The notes under the pieces were generated by a model. It did no database searches. It was not told the origin of the DNA and saw only the letters and a list, made by a program, of their open reading frames with translations. Source: Spongiibacter marinus (lineage in GTDB: Bacteria > Pseudomonadota > Gammaproteobacteria > Pseudomonadales > Spongiibacteraceae). From it: a stretch of 64,000 nucleotides of DNA. Location of the stretch: contig NZ_JAFBBD010000005.1 in NCBI RefSeq assembly GCF_016906995.1, forward strand, positions 248,001 through 312,000, read 5' to 3'. Position 1 is the stretch's first letter. Each line of letters starts with the position of its first letter. The position numbers and the translations under genes are program-made. Shown here in pieces: positions 51,960-61,273 of the stretch.

Positions 51960-54509
51960 TCAGGCAACAGCAATTAAGTTGTTGTTGAGTTGTTTTTCTT
52001 CTTCGTTGGCGGGCCTGATTTGACCGCGCTCTTCCACGAAAACAATGTCTTTGTCGCCGTCATCGGCATTCACGAAGGAGCGGAATTGTTTGAGTTTTTG
52101 CTCGTCTTCGATGGTGGTCTTCCACTCGCATTGGTAGCTGTCGACCACGCTTTGCATGTCGCGCTCCAGTTCGTCGCAGATACCCAGTGAGTCGTCGATG
52201 ATGACCTGACGCAGATAGTCCAAACCGCCCTCAAGGTTTTCCATCCACACAGAGGTGCGTTGCAGGCGGTCGGCGGTGCGCACGTAGAACATCAATAGGC
52301 GGTCGACGTACTTCACCAGGGTTTCGGTATCGATGTCGGAGGCAAAGAGGTCGGCGTGGCGGGGTTTCATGCCACCGTTGCCGCACACGTAGAGGTTCCA
52401 GCCTTTTTCCGTGGCGATCACGCCAACGTCCTTACTCTGCGCTTCGGCGCACTCGCGGGTACAGCCAGACACCGCCATTTTTATCTTGTGGGGTGAGCGC
52501 AGGCCTTTGTAGCGGTTCTCCAGGTCGATGGCCTGGCCAACGCTGTCTTGCACGCCGTAGCGACACCAGCTGGAGCCCACGCATGACTTCACCGTGCGCA
52601 GCGACTTGCCGTAGGCGTGGCCACTTTCAAAACCGGCATCGATCAGCTCCTTCCATATCACCGGTAGTTGGTCGAGGGTGGCGCCGAATAAATCCACCCG
52701 CTGGCCGCCGGTGATTTTGGTGTAAAGCTTGTACTTTTTGGCGATGCTACCCACGGTGATCAAGCCGTCCGGAGTGACCTCACCGCCTGCCATGCGCGGC
52801 ACAACAGAGAAGGTGCCGTTGTTCTGCATATTCGCCAGGAAGCGGTCATTGGTGTCTTGCAGGCCGGCGTGCTGATTTTCCAGAATGTACTCGTTCCAGC
52901 AGGAGGCGAAGATGGATGCTGCCGTCGGTTTACAGATGGCGCAGCCTTTGCCGGAGCCGTGCTTCTCCAATAACTCGTCAAAGGATTTTATGCCGCCTAC
53001 GCGTATTAAGTGGAACAGCTCCTGGCGAGTGTAAGGGAAGTGTTCACAGAGGTCGGTATTCACTTCAACACCAAGTTTGGTGAGCTCAGCGTTGACCACC
53101 TGGCCCACCAGGGCGGTACAGCCGCCGCAGGTGCTGGCGGCCTTGGTGCAGCTTTTTACATCGCCAACGGTCAGTGCGCCGCCCTGCACCGCCGCGCAGA
53201 TATCGCCCTTGCTGACGTTGTTACAGCTGCAAATTTGCGCGCTGTCGGGGAGGGCGTCAACCCCCAGGCCAACGCTCGCACTGCCGTCAATATTGGGGAG
53301 AATCATCGCTTCCGGGTGTTCGGGAAGCTCGATGCCATTGAGCGCAAATTGCAGCAAATTGCCGTAGTCGTCGGCATCGCCCACCAATACCGCGCCGAGC
53401 AAGTGCTTGCCGCTTTCGCTAACCACTATCTTTTTATAAATCTCGGCTTGTTCATCGATAAAGGTATAGGACTTGGCACCGGGGGTGTTGCCGTGGGCGT
53501 CTCCAATCGAGGCAACGTCGACGCCCATTAGCTTGAGCTTGGTACTCATGTCTGCGCCGGTGAACTGCTTGTCGTCACCGTTGCCAAGGATATGCGCAGC
53601 GGCGACGCGGGCCATTTCATTGCCCGGCGCAATCAGGCCAAAGATGCGTTGGTTCCACAGCGCGCATTCGCCAATGGCATAGATGGCGGGGTCAGAGGTC
53701 TGGCAGTAATTGTTAATGGCGATGCCGCCGCGTTCGCCGATCTCCAGTTCGCACTGGCGAGCCAGCGCATCTTGCGGGCGAATACCTGCAGAGAAAACCA
53801 GAATGTCGGTTTCCAGTTCTGCGCCGTCAGCGAAGGACAGCTTGTGCACGCAGTGCTCGCCGTCGCCGATGTTTTGCGTGTTTTTCTGGGTGTGCACTTC
53901 AACGCCAAGGTCTTCGATCTTACGTCGCAGCAGTGCGCCGCCACCGTCGTCCACTTGCACCGCCATCAAGCGTGGCGCGAATTCAATGACATGGGTTTTC
54001 AGGCCCAGGTCTTTAATGGCTTTAGCGGCCTCCAGGCCGAGTAGGCCGCCGCCCACCACGGCGCCCACAGAGGCATTTTTTGCCGCCGCGGTGATCGCTT
54101 CAAGGTCTTCGATGGTGCGGTAAACAAAGCAGTTTTCGCGCTCGTGGCCGGGAACAGGGGGAACAAAGGGGTAGGAGCCGGTTGCCAGCACCAGCTGGTC
54201 ATAGTCGTAGTGGCGCCCTGAATCCGTTGTTGCGGTTTTTGCATTGCGATCAATGGCGACAACTTTTTCACCGCATCTAACGTCGATATTGTTTGTCGCG
54301 TAGAAGCCATCGGCAACCATGTTTAGCGCGTCGGCTTGTCGCGTTTCAAACCAGGCCGTCAGGTGTACGCGGTCGTAGGCGGGGCGGGGCTCTTCGCCGA
54401 TTACGGTGATCTGGTAATCCGTCGCGCAGCCACTTTCGACGATTGACTCTAGGAATTGATGTCCAACGGGGCCGTTGCCCACAACAAGCAAGCGCTGTTT
54501 ATGGCTCAT
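51960..54509 (-). CDS. nirB: Nitrite reductase (NADH) large subunit
   Basis: An 849-residue NirB. The N-terminal FAD/NADH half has VVGNGPVGHQFLE and VGAVVGGGLLGLEAAKAI; a [2Fe-2S] Bfd-like domain follows (CSCNNVSKGDICAA, then CTKAASTCGGC). The sirohaem/[4Fe-4S] half shows CVGSSWCRYGVQDSVG and VSGCTRECAEAQSKDVG, which holds the four Cys. It reduces nitrite to ammonium with six electrons from NADH. A sigma-54 promoter lies about 87 nt upstream. Usually nasC (nitrate reductase) follows nirD in related genomes; it is not here. Confidence 0.97.
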   Translation of the reverse strand: MSHKQRLLVVGNGPVGHQFLESIVESGCATDYQITVIGEEPRPAYDRVHLTAWFETRQADALNMVADGFYATNNIDVRCGEKVVAIDRNAKTATTDSGRHYDYDQLVLATGSYPFVPPVPGHERENCFVYRTIEDLEAITAAAKNASVGAVVGGGLLGLEAAKAIKDLGLKTHVIEFAPRLMAVQVDDGGGALLRRKIEDLGVEVHTQKNTQNIGDGEHCVHKLSFADGAELETDILVFSAGIRPQDALARQCELEIGERGGIAINNYCQTSDPAIYAIGECALWNQRIFGLIAPGNEMARVAAAHILGNGDDKQFTGADMSTKLKLMGVDVASIGDAHGNTPGAKSYTFIDEQAEIYKKIVVSESGKHLLGAVLVGDADDYGNLLQFALNGIELPEHPEAMILPNIDGSASVGLGVDALPDSAQICSCNNVSKGDICAAVQGGALTVGDVKSCTKAASTCGGCTALVGQVVNAELTKLGVEVNTDLCEHFPYTRQELFHLIRVGGIKSFDELLEKHGSGKGCAICKPTAASIFASCWNEYILENQHAGLQDTNDRFLANMQNNGTFSVVPRMAGGEVTPDGLITVGSIAKKYKLYTKITGGQRVDLFGATLDQLPVIWKELIDAGFESGHAYGKSLRTVKSCVGSSWCRYGVQDSVGQAIDLENRYKGLRSPHKIKMAVSGCTRECAEAQSKDVGVIATEKGWNLYVCGNGGMKPRHADLFASDIDTETLVKYVDRLLMFYVRTADRLQRTSVWMENLEGGLDYLRQVIIDDSLGICDELERDMQSVVDSYQCEWKTTIEDEQKLKQFRSFVNADDGDKDIVFVEERGQIRPANEEEKQLNNNLIAVA

Positions 54510-54595
54510 AGTGACGTCCTTTGCTTCTTTCTACCATTGGCAGCACCGGGGAGTGCTGCATTATTAATGTGCCCTGGGGCGTGTAACAGGCATTA

Positions 54596-54611
54596 AGCAA
54601 AAGACGTGCCA
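54596..54611 (-). promoter_or_regulatory. Sigma-54 promoter for nirBD
   Basis: Read on the minus strand: TGGCAC-GTCTT-TTGCT, an exact match to the -24/-12 consensus with the correct 5-nt spacing. About 87 nt before the nirB ATG. Confidence 0.85.
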
Positions 54612-54628
54612 GTGAATTTTGTGTGTAT

Positions 54629-54641
54629 TATGTGTTTGATT
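54629..54641 (-). promoter_or_regulatory. IHF-like site near the nirB promoter
   Basis: AATCAA-ACAC-ATA on the minus strand, one mismatch from WATCAANNNNTTR, 18 nt upstream of the nirB -24 element. Confidence 0.4.
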
Positions 54642-54833
54642 TATATGGTTTTTGTATTTTTGTGGTCGAACTTAGGGCGCATTTTGGTGCTTTGTGGTGT
54701 GGCGCGGCTGATTGTTTCTGGGGCGCGCTGCTTCATCGGGGGGCGAAAATTCAGGCCGCAGGCGGTTGGCGGTGGTGGCTGGCACTTGCCTGGTCGCGTT
54801 AAGTCGTCGCTAAGTCATATTTATTGCTAACAA

Positions 54834-54846
54834 TATCAATTGCTTA
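54834..54846 (+). promoter_or_regulatory. IHF consensus site near the transporter promoter
   Basis: TATCAA-TTGC-TTA fits WATCAANNNNTTR exactly and lies 19 nt upstream of the -24 element, where DNA bending by IHF is used at sigma-54 promoters. Confidence 0.65.
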
Positions 54847-54865
54847 GTGGGCTGGTGTTGATGTT

Positions 54866-54881
54866 TGGCACGGCGTTTGCT
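54866..54881 (+). promoter_or_regulatory. Sigma-54 promoter for the nitrate transporter operon
   Basis: TGGCAC-GGCGT-TTGCT, exact consensus. Predicted start of transcription near 54892, about 30 nt before the ATG at 54922. Confidence 0.88.
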
Positions 54882-54921
54882 CAGCAGCAAGCAAATTCCT
54901 CGTTGGCTGAATGGAGCTACT

Positions 54922-56394
54922 ATGTCGTCCTCTACATTAAATTTGCTCGATCTCAAGCAGGATAAAATCCGCTTGCTGCATCTGAGCTGGTTTGCCTTCT
55001 TCCTGACTTTTGTCGTGTGGTTTAGCCACGCACCGATGCTGGCCTCTATTAAAGAGGCCTTCGATCTTACAGGGCAGCAAGTGAAAGCCCTGATGATTCT
55101 CAATGTGGCGCTGACGATTCCCGCCCGGGTGGTGGTTGGTATGCTGGTGGATCGCTACGGTCCGCGCATTATCTACTCGGCACTCCTCGTTAGTGGCGGT
55201 GCCATGTGTATCGCGTTTGCGTTTGCCGACAGCTATGAAGCCATCGCGCTGCTGCGTTTTTTAATGGGTTTTATTGGCGCGGGCTTTGTGATTGGTATTC
55301 GCCTTGTAGGTGAGTGGTTTCCCGCGCGCCAGGTCGGCTTGGCCGAGGGCGTTTACGGTGGCTGGGGTAACTTTGGTTCGGCGGCAGCCGCGATGACCCT
55401 GCCAACCCTGGCGCTGATGTTCGGTGGCGACGATGGCTGGCGCTACGCCATTGCCAGCACAGGTGTGATGGCAATGATCTACGGCGTGTTCTTTTACTCA
55501 CGTGCGCGCAACACGCCCAAGGGTTCTACCTACTTCAAGCCAAAGAAAAGTGGCGGCTTGGTGGTAACCAGCAAGCGCGATTTGGTGTTTTACATTGCCA
55601 TGTGTATCCCCATGTACCTGGCCTTGGCAGTACTGACTTGGAAGCTGTCACCATCGAATCTGGGTATGTTAAATGGCGTGGCAGCAATGGCGCTTTACGG
55701 TGTGCTGGTGGTGCTGTTCATTGTGCAGGTGAGCCAGATTCTGCGCGTTAACCACGATGTATTGATCAACGTAGAAATCCCCGCAATGCAGAAATACCCC
55801 TTCAAGCAAGTGGCTATTCTGAATGTTGCCTACCTGGTTACCTTTGGCTCTGAGCTCGCGGTGGTGTCGATGTTGCCGCTGTTCTTTATGGAAACCTTTG
55901 AGCTGACCGCCGTTAAAGCGGGCATGTTGGCCTCCGGCTTTGCATTCATGAATCTGGTCGCCCGCCCCAGTGGTGGCTACCTGTCTGACCGTTTTGGCCG
56001 TCGTCGCTCGCTGAGCATTTTGATCTGCGGCTTGGCGGTGGGCTATATGCTACTCAGTCAGATCACGTCAACGTGGCCGCTGCTGCTGGCGGTATTGGCG
56101 ACCATGTGTTGCTCCTTCTTCGTACAGGCGGGCGAAGGCGCAGTGTTTGCCATCGTGCCGTTGGTCAAGCGTAGTATGACCGGGCAGATTGCGGGTATGA
56201 CCGGCGCTTACGGTAATGTGGGTGCGGTTATCTTCCTGACCGTCCTCAGCTTTGTCGATGCTTCCAGCTTCTTTATGGTGATCGCCGCTTGCGCTGCCTT
56301 TGTGTTTGTTGCGGTGCAATTTATGGAAGAGCCACAGGGACACATTGCCGAATACAACGACGATGGCAGTGTGGCGCTGATTGAAGTGAGCTAG
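54922..56394 (+). CDS. nasA: NarK/NasA-type nitrate transporter (MFS)
   Basis: A 490-residue MFS transporter with twelve helices. Both nitrate signatures are visible: [18 protein letters not shown] and [16 protein letters not shown]. The single-domain type takes nitrate or nitrite into the cell. The ATG at 54922 has GGAG about 5 nt upstream; the frame continues upstream to 54865 but that would run through the promoter. It is followed by the phosphatase/kinase gene after 32 nt and probably co-transcribed. Gene order matches the nasA-kinase-nirB neighbourhood I recall from Pseudomonas. Confidence 0.92.
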   Translation: MSSSTLNLLDLKQDKIRLLHLSWFAFFLTFVVWFSHAPMLASIKEAFDLTGQQVKALMILNVALTIPARVVVGMLVDRYGPRIIYSALLVSGGAMCIAFAFADSYEAIALLRFLMGFIGAGFVIGIRLVGEWFPARQVGLAEGVYGGWGNFGSAAAAMTLPTLALMFGGDDGWRYAIASTGVMAMIYGVFFYSRARNTPKGSTYFKPKKSGGLVVTSKRDLVFYIAMCIPMYLALAVLTWKLSPSNLGMLNGVAAMALYGVLVVLFIVQVSQILRVNHDVLINVEIPAMQKYPFKQVAILNVAYLVTFGSELAVVSMLPLFFMETFELTAVKAGMLASGFAFMNLVARPSGGYLSDRFGRRRSLSILICGLAVGYMLLSQITSTWPLLLAVLATMCCSFFVQAGEGAVFAIVPLVKRSMTGQIAGMTGAYGNVGAVIFLTVLSFVDASSFFMVIAACAAFVFVAVQFMEEPQGHIAEYNDDGSVALIEVS

Positions 56395-56426
56395 TCTGCA
56401 ATCTCAACTCGAAAAGGAGTGGTGTT

Positions 56427-58145
56427 TTGCACCTGGATGGTGGACTGAAATTGAGCATAGCCCAGCGCAGTAGCGCTGGGCTTAAGCCGTTTAATGAGGA
56501 CAGTCTCGGCGCGCGAGTGCCCGAGGGGTCGCTGCTGACGACCAAGGGCGCCGTCGCGGCTATTGCCGATGGTGTGTCGGCGGCCGAGGCGGGCAAAGAG
56601 GCAGCGGAAAGTTGCATTACCGGCTTTCTGAATGACTACTTTTCAACGCCCGAGTCATGGTCGGTGAAGCGCTCCGCGCAACAGGTATTAAACGCATTGA
56701 ATCGCTGGCTGTTTGCTCAGGGTCAAGGCTATGCGCAGGCGGAAAAGGGCTATGTGTCTACCCTGAGTGTGGCGGTATTTAAGTCCCAGCTCGCCCACTT
56801 GTTCCATGTGGGCGATAGCCGCATATACCGGCTTCGCGACGGCGTGCTGGAACAGCTGACGCGCGACCACGCTCGGCGTATCTCTCCTGAGCACGCGTAT
56901 TTGACCCGCGCAATGGGGCTGGATGTCAATCTCGATGTCGACTATCGCTCAGTCGATATCTGCTGTGGGGACCTGTTTTTACTTTCTACCGACGGTATTC
57001 ACGACGTGCTGCCTGACGAGCAGATTCGCCAGCGCCTTACCGGGGCGTCCGGTGCGCTGGAGCCCGCCTGCGAGCAGTTGATTGACGATGCATTGGCCGC
57101 GGGCAGCAAGGATAATCTCAGTTGTCAGCTGCTGCGTGTAGAGGCGCTGCCGCTGGCCGATGCCGACGATGTTTATCAGCAGCTGAGCGCCTTGCCATTC
57201 CCGCCGCCGCTGCCGCCGGGTGCGGTGGTCGACGGTTTGCGTATTGAAGAAGAGCTTCACGCCAGCCCGCGCAGCCAGTTGTATCGGGTTGTGGACACTC
57301 GCAACCAGCGCCAGTTAGTAATGAAAACGCCGTCATTGCTGTACTTGGATGATCCGGCCTACATCGAGCGCTTTGTGCTGGAGAGTTGGATCGCCAAGCG
57401 ACTGGAGCATCCGGCTGTCGTGTCGGTGGTTGAGCCGCCCCAGCGGCCAAGCTGCTTGTACTACCTTGCCGAATATATTCCCGGTCAGTCGCTGGCGCAG
57501 TGGATGGCCGTGCGCGACCGATCGGCAGTGAGCGAGGCAGTGGCGGTGCTTAGTCAGTTGGCCAAGGGCCTGCAGGCGATGCATCGGCACGATACCCTCC
57601 ACCAGGATATTAAGCCCGACAATGTAATGATGGACGGTGACGGCAGGGTGCGCATTATCGACTTTGGCAGCTGTCATGTGGCTGGCTTAGCTGAGATCGC
57701 GGTGCCGTTAGAGCGTGATCATATTTTGGGTACCGCGCAGTATTCAGCGCCGGAGCACGTATTGCGCAAACCGCCGAGTGCGCGGGCTGACCAGTTTTCC
57801 CTGGCCGTCGTGGCCTTTGAAATGCTCAGTGGAACCCTGCCCTATGAGGGCAAGCTGGAGCAGTGCCGCAGCGCCGGTGATTACTCGCGCCTGCAGTACG
57901 TCTCTGCCAGTGATTACAACCCGCATATTCCGTATTGGATGGATCGCGCGCTAAAGCGTGCGTTGAGTATTAACCCCGACCTGCGGTATCACGACATCGC
58001 AGAGTTTATGCACGATCTTCATCACCCCAACCCCAGCTATCAGGCCAGGGAATTTCAGCCCTTGGTTCACCGCAACCCCCTGCGGTTTTGGCAGGGCGTC
58101 AGCGCTGTCTTGCTCGTGGCGCTGCTATGGAGCTTGAGCCGATAG
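56427..58145 (+). CDS. Fused PP2C phosphatase / protein kinase with C-terminal membrane anchor
   Basis: A 572-residue protein. Residues 1-240 form a PP2C-like phosphatase (AIADGVSAAEAGKEAAE, HVGDSRIYRLRDG, LLSTDGIHDVLPD, KDNLSCQLL). Residues ~265-535 form a eukaryotic-type kinase: VVK-type Lys near LVMKTPS, HQDIKPDN (His392, Asp394; the usual HRD Arg is Gln), DFG at Asp412 and a YSAPEH. The Gly-rich loop is weak. A C-terminal helix (WQGVSAVLLVALLWSLSR) is a tail anchor. Start is TTG with AAGGAG 7 nt upstream. Context links it to nitrate assimilation. Confidence 0.9.
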   Translation: MHLDGGLKLSIAQRSSAGLKPFNEDSLGARVPEGSLLTTKGAVAAIADGVSAAEAGKEAAESCITGFLNDYFSTPESWSVKRSAQQVLNALNRWLFAQGQGYAQAEKGYVSTLSVAVFKSQLAHLFHVGDSRIYRLRDGVLEQLTRDHARRISPEHAYLTRAMGLDVNLDVDYRSVDICCGDLFLLSTDGIHDVLPDEQIRQRLTGASGALEPACEQLIDDALAAGSKDNLSCQLLRVEALPLADADDVYQQLSALPFPPPLPPGAVVDGLRIEEELHASPRSQLYRVVDTRNQRQLVMKTPSLLYLDDPAYIERFVLESWIAKRLEHPAVVSVVEPPQRPSCLYYLAEYIPGQSLAQWMAVRDRSAVSEAVAVLSQLAKGLQAMHRHDTLHQDIKPDNVMMDGDGRVRIIDFGSCHVAGLAEIAVPLERDHILGTAQYSAPEHVLRKPPSARADQFSLAVVAFEMLSGTLPYEGKLEQCRSAGDYSRLQYVSASDYNPHIPYWMDRALKRALSINPDLRYHDIAEFMHDLHHPNPSYQAREFQPLVHRNPLRFWQGVSAVLLVALLWSLSR

Positions 58146-58383
58146 CGGAGGGCTTTTCCTGGGCAGCGTGGCGGCATGCAGTATTGTGGTGCGCCAAAAC
58201 TGCCGATTGCACACTTCTACATGCAATATTTTTGGGCGCAGTCGTCTTGTTATGAGGCGCCGCTAAAGGTGCGTCGTCGTGTTTTGGGGCGGCTCTGGCT
58301 TTTGAGGTTTTTTGAGCGAATTGTTTTTCGCTAACGTATTGAAAATTATAGAAATAAATTAATTGTTTTGATCTCTTCGCGGC

Positions 58384-58399
58384 TGGCATACCGCTTGCT
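58384..58399 (+). promoter_or_regulatory. Sigma-54 promoter for the porin
   Basis: TGGCAT-ACCGC-TTGCT; one base from the full -24/-12 consensus, correct spacing. Expected transcription start near 58410. Confidence 0.82.
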
Positions 58400-58413
58400 A
58401 AATATCCCTGCGA

Positions 58414-58429
58414 TGGGCGACGTCGCCCA
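58414..58429 (+). repeat. Perfect palindrome at the start of the porin mRNA
   Basis: TGGGCGAC|GTCGCCCA begins about 4 nt after the predicted transcription start. In RNA it would fold to a TGGGC/GCCCA stem with a GACGTC hexaloop. Confidence 0.55.
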
Positions 58430-58546
58430 AACCGAATGCCCACAATAATAGGTGTTAGAGATAAACGGCGTTCTCAATTCGGCCTGATGGTCGTGTTGCT
58501 GCCGGCCTTGTGTCGGCCGATAAAAAATAGTGTAGGAGAGAACTGC

Positions 58547-59746
58547 ATGAGAGTTATTGCAAACGCCGTACTGCTAGGAGCCGTGGCGGCAACCTTGCCA
58601 GTCACCTCATTTGCCGATTCCCTTGCCGACGCGTTGGCAAACGGCAAGGTGTACGGTGACTTTAGGCTGCGTTATGAAACGGTGAGCCAGGACAATGCCC
58701 TGGGTGATGCCAGTGCCCTTACCCTGCGTAGCCGGCTGGGATATCAGACCGCCGCCTATCAGGGTTTTTCCGCGCAACTGGAGTTTGAGGATAGCCGCAT
58801 CGTCGCGGGAGAGGGCGAGTTCAGTGCGCCGCCAGCCGGGTATAAAGCCGGGCAGTACTCGGTGATTGCCGACCCGGAAACCACCGAGCTGGATCAGGCC
58901 TTTCTGCGCTACCAACACGGTGGGCTAACGGCCAAATTAGGGCGACAGGTCATCACCTACGATGGCCATCGATTTGTCGGGCACGTGGGTTGGCGTCAGG
59001 ATCGCCAGACCTTTGATGGCATCTCACTCAACTATCAAGCCAACGATGCATTGTCGCTGAGCTACGCCTACCTCGGGCAGCGCAATGGCATCTTTGCCGA
59101 ACAGGCGGATAAACAGGCCAAAGATCACCTGTTAAACCTGCGTTTCAACAGTGCGGTGGGCACGGTGACGGCCTATTCCTATTTGTTGGAACTGAATGAG
59201 GCGGGCGAAGATCGTCTCGATACCACTGGTGTGAGCGTGAAGGGGGCGAAGCCCCTGGCTGAGGCAAAGCTGCTATACCACGCTGAGTTCGCTCGCCAGC
59301 GGGCGGACACGCCGCTGCTCGATGCCGATGCGGAGTATATGCTGCTTGAAGCCGGGGTCGCCGCCGCTGGTTTAACCGCGAAAGTTGGCTACGAAGTACT
59401 GGGCAGTGACGACGGCAGCTACGGTTTTGCCACGCCCCTGGCGACGCTGCATAAATTCAACGGCTGGGCCGATATTTTTCTCAAAACACCGGCCGGGGGT
59501 TTAGTTGACCGTTACGCCTCGCTGGGCGGCAGTCTTGCCGGTGGGAAGTGGGCGCTGATTTATCACGACTACCGCGCGGACGAAGACGCCGCGGGTGCCG
59601 ATGCCTACGGCAGTGAAGTTAACGCGGTGTACAGCCGAAAATTTGCCAAACACTATTCGGTAGGAGTGAAGTACGCCGCCTACTCAGCCGATGAGCTGGC
59701 AGCCGATACCGATAAGTTATGGTTTTGGTTGGGCGCGGCGTTTTAA
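58547..59746 (+). CDS. Outer-membrane porin (alginate-export-like) in the nitrate regulon
   Basis: A 399-residue exported beta-barrel. Signal peptide (VIANAVLLGAVAATLPVTSF, cleaved near FADS), then VYGDFRLRYETVSQDN, LRSRLGYQTAAYQGFSA, KLGRQVITYDGHRFVGHVGW, features of alginate-export/porin barrels, and a terminal Phe (WFWLGAAF). Its sigma-54 promoter and position after the nitrate transporter point to an outer-membrane channel for nitrate or nitrite. The ATG at 58547 follows AGGAG by 7 nt; the frame reaches back to 58436 inside the leader. Confidence 0.85.
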   Translation: MRVIANAVLLGAVAATLPVTSFADSLADALANGKVYGDFRLRYETVSQDNALGDASALTLRSRLGYQTAAYQGFSAQLEFEDSRIVAGEGEFSAPPAGYKAGQYSVIADPETTELDQAFLRYQHGGLTAKLGRQVITYDGHRFVGHVGWRQDRQTFDGISLNYQANDALSLSYAYLGQRNGIFAEQADKQAKDHLLNLRFNSAVGTVTAYSYLLELNEAGEDRLDTTGVSVKGAKPLAEAKLLYHAEFARQRADTPLLDADAEYMLLEAGVAAAGLTAKVGYEVLGSDDGSYGFATPLATLHKFNGWADIFLKTPAGGLVDRYASLGGSLAGGKWALIYHDYRADEDAAGADAYGSEVNAVYSRKFAKHYSVGVKYAAYSADELAADTDKLWFWLGAAF

Positions 59747-59779
59747 CCCTGTTGCGCTCGCTTTTGCGCAATGTCATAG

Positions 59780-59800
59780 CCGGCCTCTGGCCGGTTTTTT
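59780..59800 (+). terminator. Rho-independent terminator after the porin
   Basis: CCGGCC-TCT-GGCCGG followed by six T, 34 nt after the porin stop. Confidence 0.93.
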
Positions 59801-59900
59801 ATTGCTTGAGCGTATTAATGGTAGGCGCAAGCCAGCCGTAGAGCTTACTCGGGTGCAGTGATACCATGCCCAGCTAAATTCGACGGTCGAAGCACGAGCA

Positions 59901-61271
59901 ATGCATATTCATATCCTTGGTATCTGCGGAACCTTTATGGGCGGGTTGGCCATTCTTGCGCGCGAGCAGGGGCACCGCGTTACCGGCTCTGATGCCAATG
60001 TGTATCCGCCGATGAGCACCCAGCTCGAAGCCCAGGGTATTGCGCTGATGGAAGGCTACGACCCGGCGCACCTCGACCCCGCGCCGGACCTTGTGGTGGT
60101 GGGCAATGCCATGTCGCGGGGCAACCCGGCCGTGGAATATGTTTTAGAAAGAGGTTTGCCCTATACCTCGGGGCCGCAGTGGCTAAGCGAACATGTGTTG
60201 CAGGGGCGCTGGGTGCTGGCTTGTTCCGGCACACACGGCAAAACCACCACCAGCAGTATGTTGGCGTGGATATTAGAGAGTTGCGGCTATGAGCCGGGCT
60301 TTTTGATCGGCGGTGTGCCCGCCGACTTCGGACTGTCTGCGCGCATCGGCAAGTCGGATTTCTTTGTGATCGAAGCCGATGAGTACGACAGCGCTTTCTT
60401 TGATAAGCGCTCCAAGTTTATCCACTACCGTCCGCGCACCTTGATCATCAACAACCTGGAATTCGATCACGCCGATATTTTTGATGACCTGCACGCCATT
60501 CAGCGTCAGTTTCACCACGTGGTGCGCACCGTACCCGGCAGCGGCCGCATTATCACCCCGGCGAGCGTGCCCGCTATTGAAGAAACCCTGGCAATGGGTT
60601 GCTGGAGTGAGCGCGAGCAGCTGAGCGTTAGCGGCGATACTGCCGAGTGGCAGCGCGGTGAATGCAGTGAGGACTACTCGCAGTTTCGCGTGCTGCATCA
60701 AGGGCAGGATCAGGGGCAAGTGTGCTGGCAGCACACCGGCGAGCACAATGTGGCCAACGCATTGGCTGCCATCGCGGCGGCGCGGCATGTCGGTGTCCTG
60801 CCGGCTGACAGTATCGATGCGCTCAGTCAGTTTCAGGGCGTGAAGCGCAGAATGGAGCTGCTCGGCTGCATAGACGGGGTGTCGGTCTACGATGACTTTG
60901 CCCACCACCCCACCGCCATTGAAACCACCTTGCAAGGCCTGCGCGGTCGTGTGCAGAAAAACGGGCGAATTATTGCCCTGATAGAACCGCGCTCGAATAC
61001 CATGCGTATGGGCATCTACAAAGACCGCCTGGCAGCCTCGACGGCCTCGGCAGATCGCGTTATTTGGTATCAGCCACCCGGACTGGATTGGTCGCTTGAC
61101 GGCGTGATCGCCAACAGTCCTGTGCCCGCCGAGTTAAGTCGCGACCTCGATGCCTGTCTCCAGCAGCTTGTCGCCATGCTGCGCAGCGGTGACCACGTGG
61201 TCATCATGAGTAACGGCGGCTTCGGTGGTATTCATCAGCGCCTGATGACGGCGCTTAATAACAGGGCCTAA
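59901..61271 (+). CDS. mpl: UDP-MurNAc:tripeptide ligase
   Basis: A 456-residue Mur-ligase: N-terminal [17 protein letters not shown] (UDP-binding loop), ATP loop [14 protein letters not shown], then [16 protein letters not shown] and [17 protein letters not shown]. Mpl attaches recycled L-Ala-gamma-D-Glu-meso-DAP to UDP-MurNAc in peptidoglycan recycling. The ubiX start is 2 nt after its stop. Normal length for the family (E. coli 457). Confidence 0.97.
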   Translation: MHIHILGICGTFMGGLAILAREQGHRVTGSDANVYPPMSTQLEAQGIALMEGYDPAHLDPAPDLVVVGNAMSRGNPAVEYVLERGLPYTSGPQWLSEHVLQGRWVLACSGTHGKTTTSSMLAWILESCGYEPGFLIGGVPADFGLSARIGKSDFFVIEADEYDSAFFDKRSKFIHYRPRTLIINNLEFDHADIFDDLHAIQRQFHHVVRTVPGSGRIITPASVPAIEETLAMGCWSEREQLSVSGDTAEWQRGECSEDYSQFRVLHQGQDQGQVCWQHTGEHNVANALAAIAAARHVGVLPADSIDALSQFQGVKRRMELLGCIDGVSVYDDFAHHPTAIETTLQGLRGRVQKNGRIIALIEPRSNTMRMGIYKDRLAASTASADRVIWYQPPGLDWSLDGVIANSPVPAELSRDLDACLQQLVAMLRSGDHVVIMSNGGFGGIHQRLMTALNNRA

Positions 61272-61273
61272 TT

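Larger units (their letters stand above)
54510..54921. promoter_or_regulatory. Divergent nirB / nitrate-transporter control region
   Basis: A 412-bp gap with no credible gene. It holds two divergent sigma-54 promoters (minus 54596-54611; plus 54866-54881) and two IHF-like sites. The 250 bp between the promoters is AT-rich near nirB; an imperfect NtrC-like GCGC-N6-GTGC dyad lies at 54677-54690 but is weak. The arrangement expects an enhancer-binding activator in the middle. Confidence 0.75.
58146..58546 (+). promoter_or_regulatory. Promoter and leader of the porin gene
   Basis: A 400-bp gap with no gene. It is AT-rich around 58320-58375, then carries a sigma-54 promoter (58384-58399). The 137-nt leader that follows contains a perfect 16-bp palindrome (58414-58429) and a CGGCC/GGCCG hairpin near 58504-58520, before the AGGAG site. 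An IHF-like TTGATC in the AT-rich part is near-consensus only. Confidence 0.7.

Noticed and set aside
54780-54795. Extra sigma-54-like TGGCAC
   Set aside because: TGGCAC is followed by TTGCC-TGGTC, without the TTGCW element at the right distance.
54606-54830. 74-residue ORF in the nirB-transporter gap
   Set aside because: It starts on the nirB -24 element and spans the intergenic control region; the hydrophobic start (CIMCLIYMVFVFLW) is from AT-rich DNA and there is no ribosome site.
60273-60935. 220-residue minus-strand ORF
   Set aside because: Antisense to mpl, which is an unambiguous gene.
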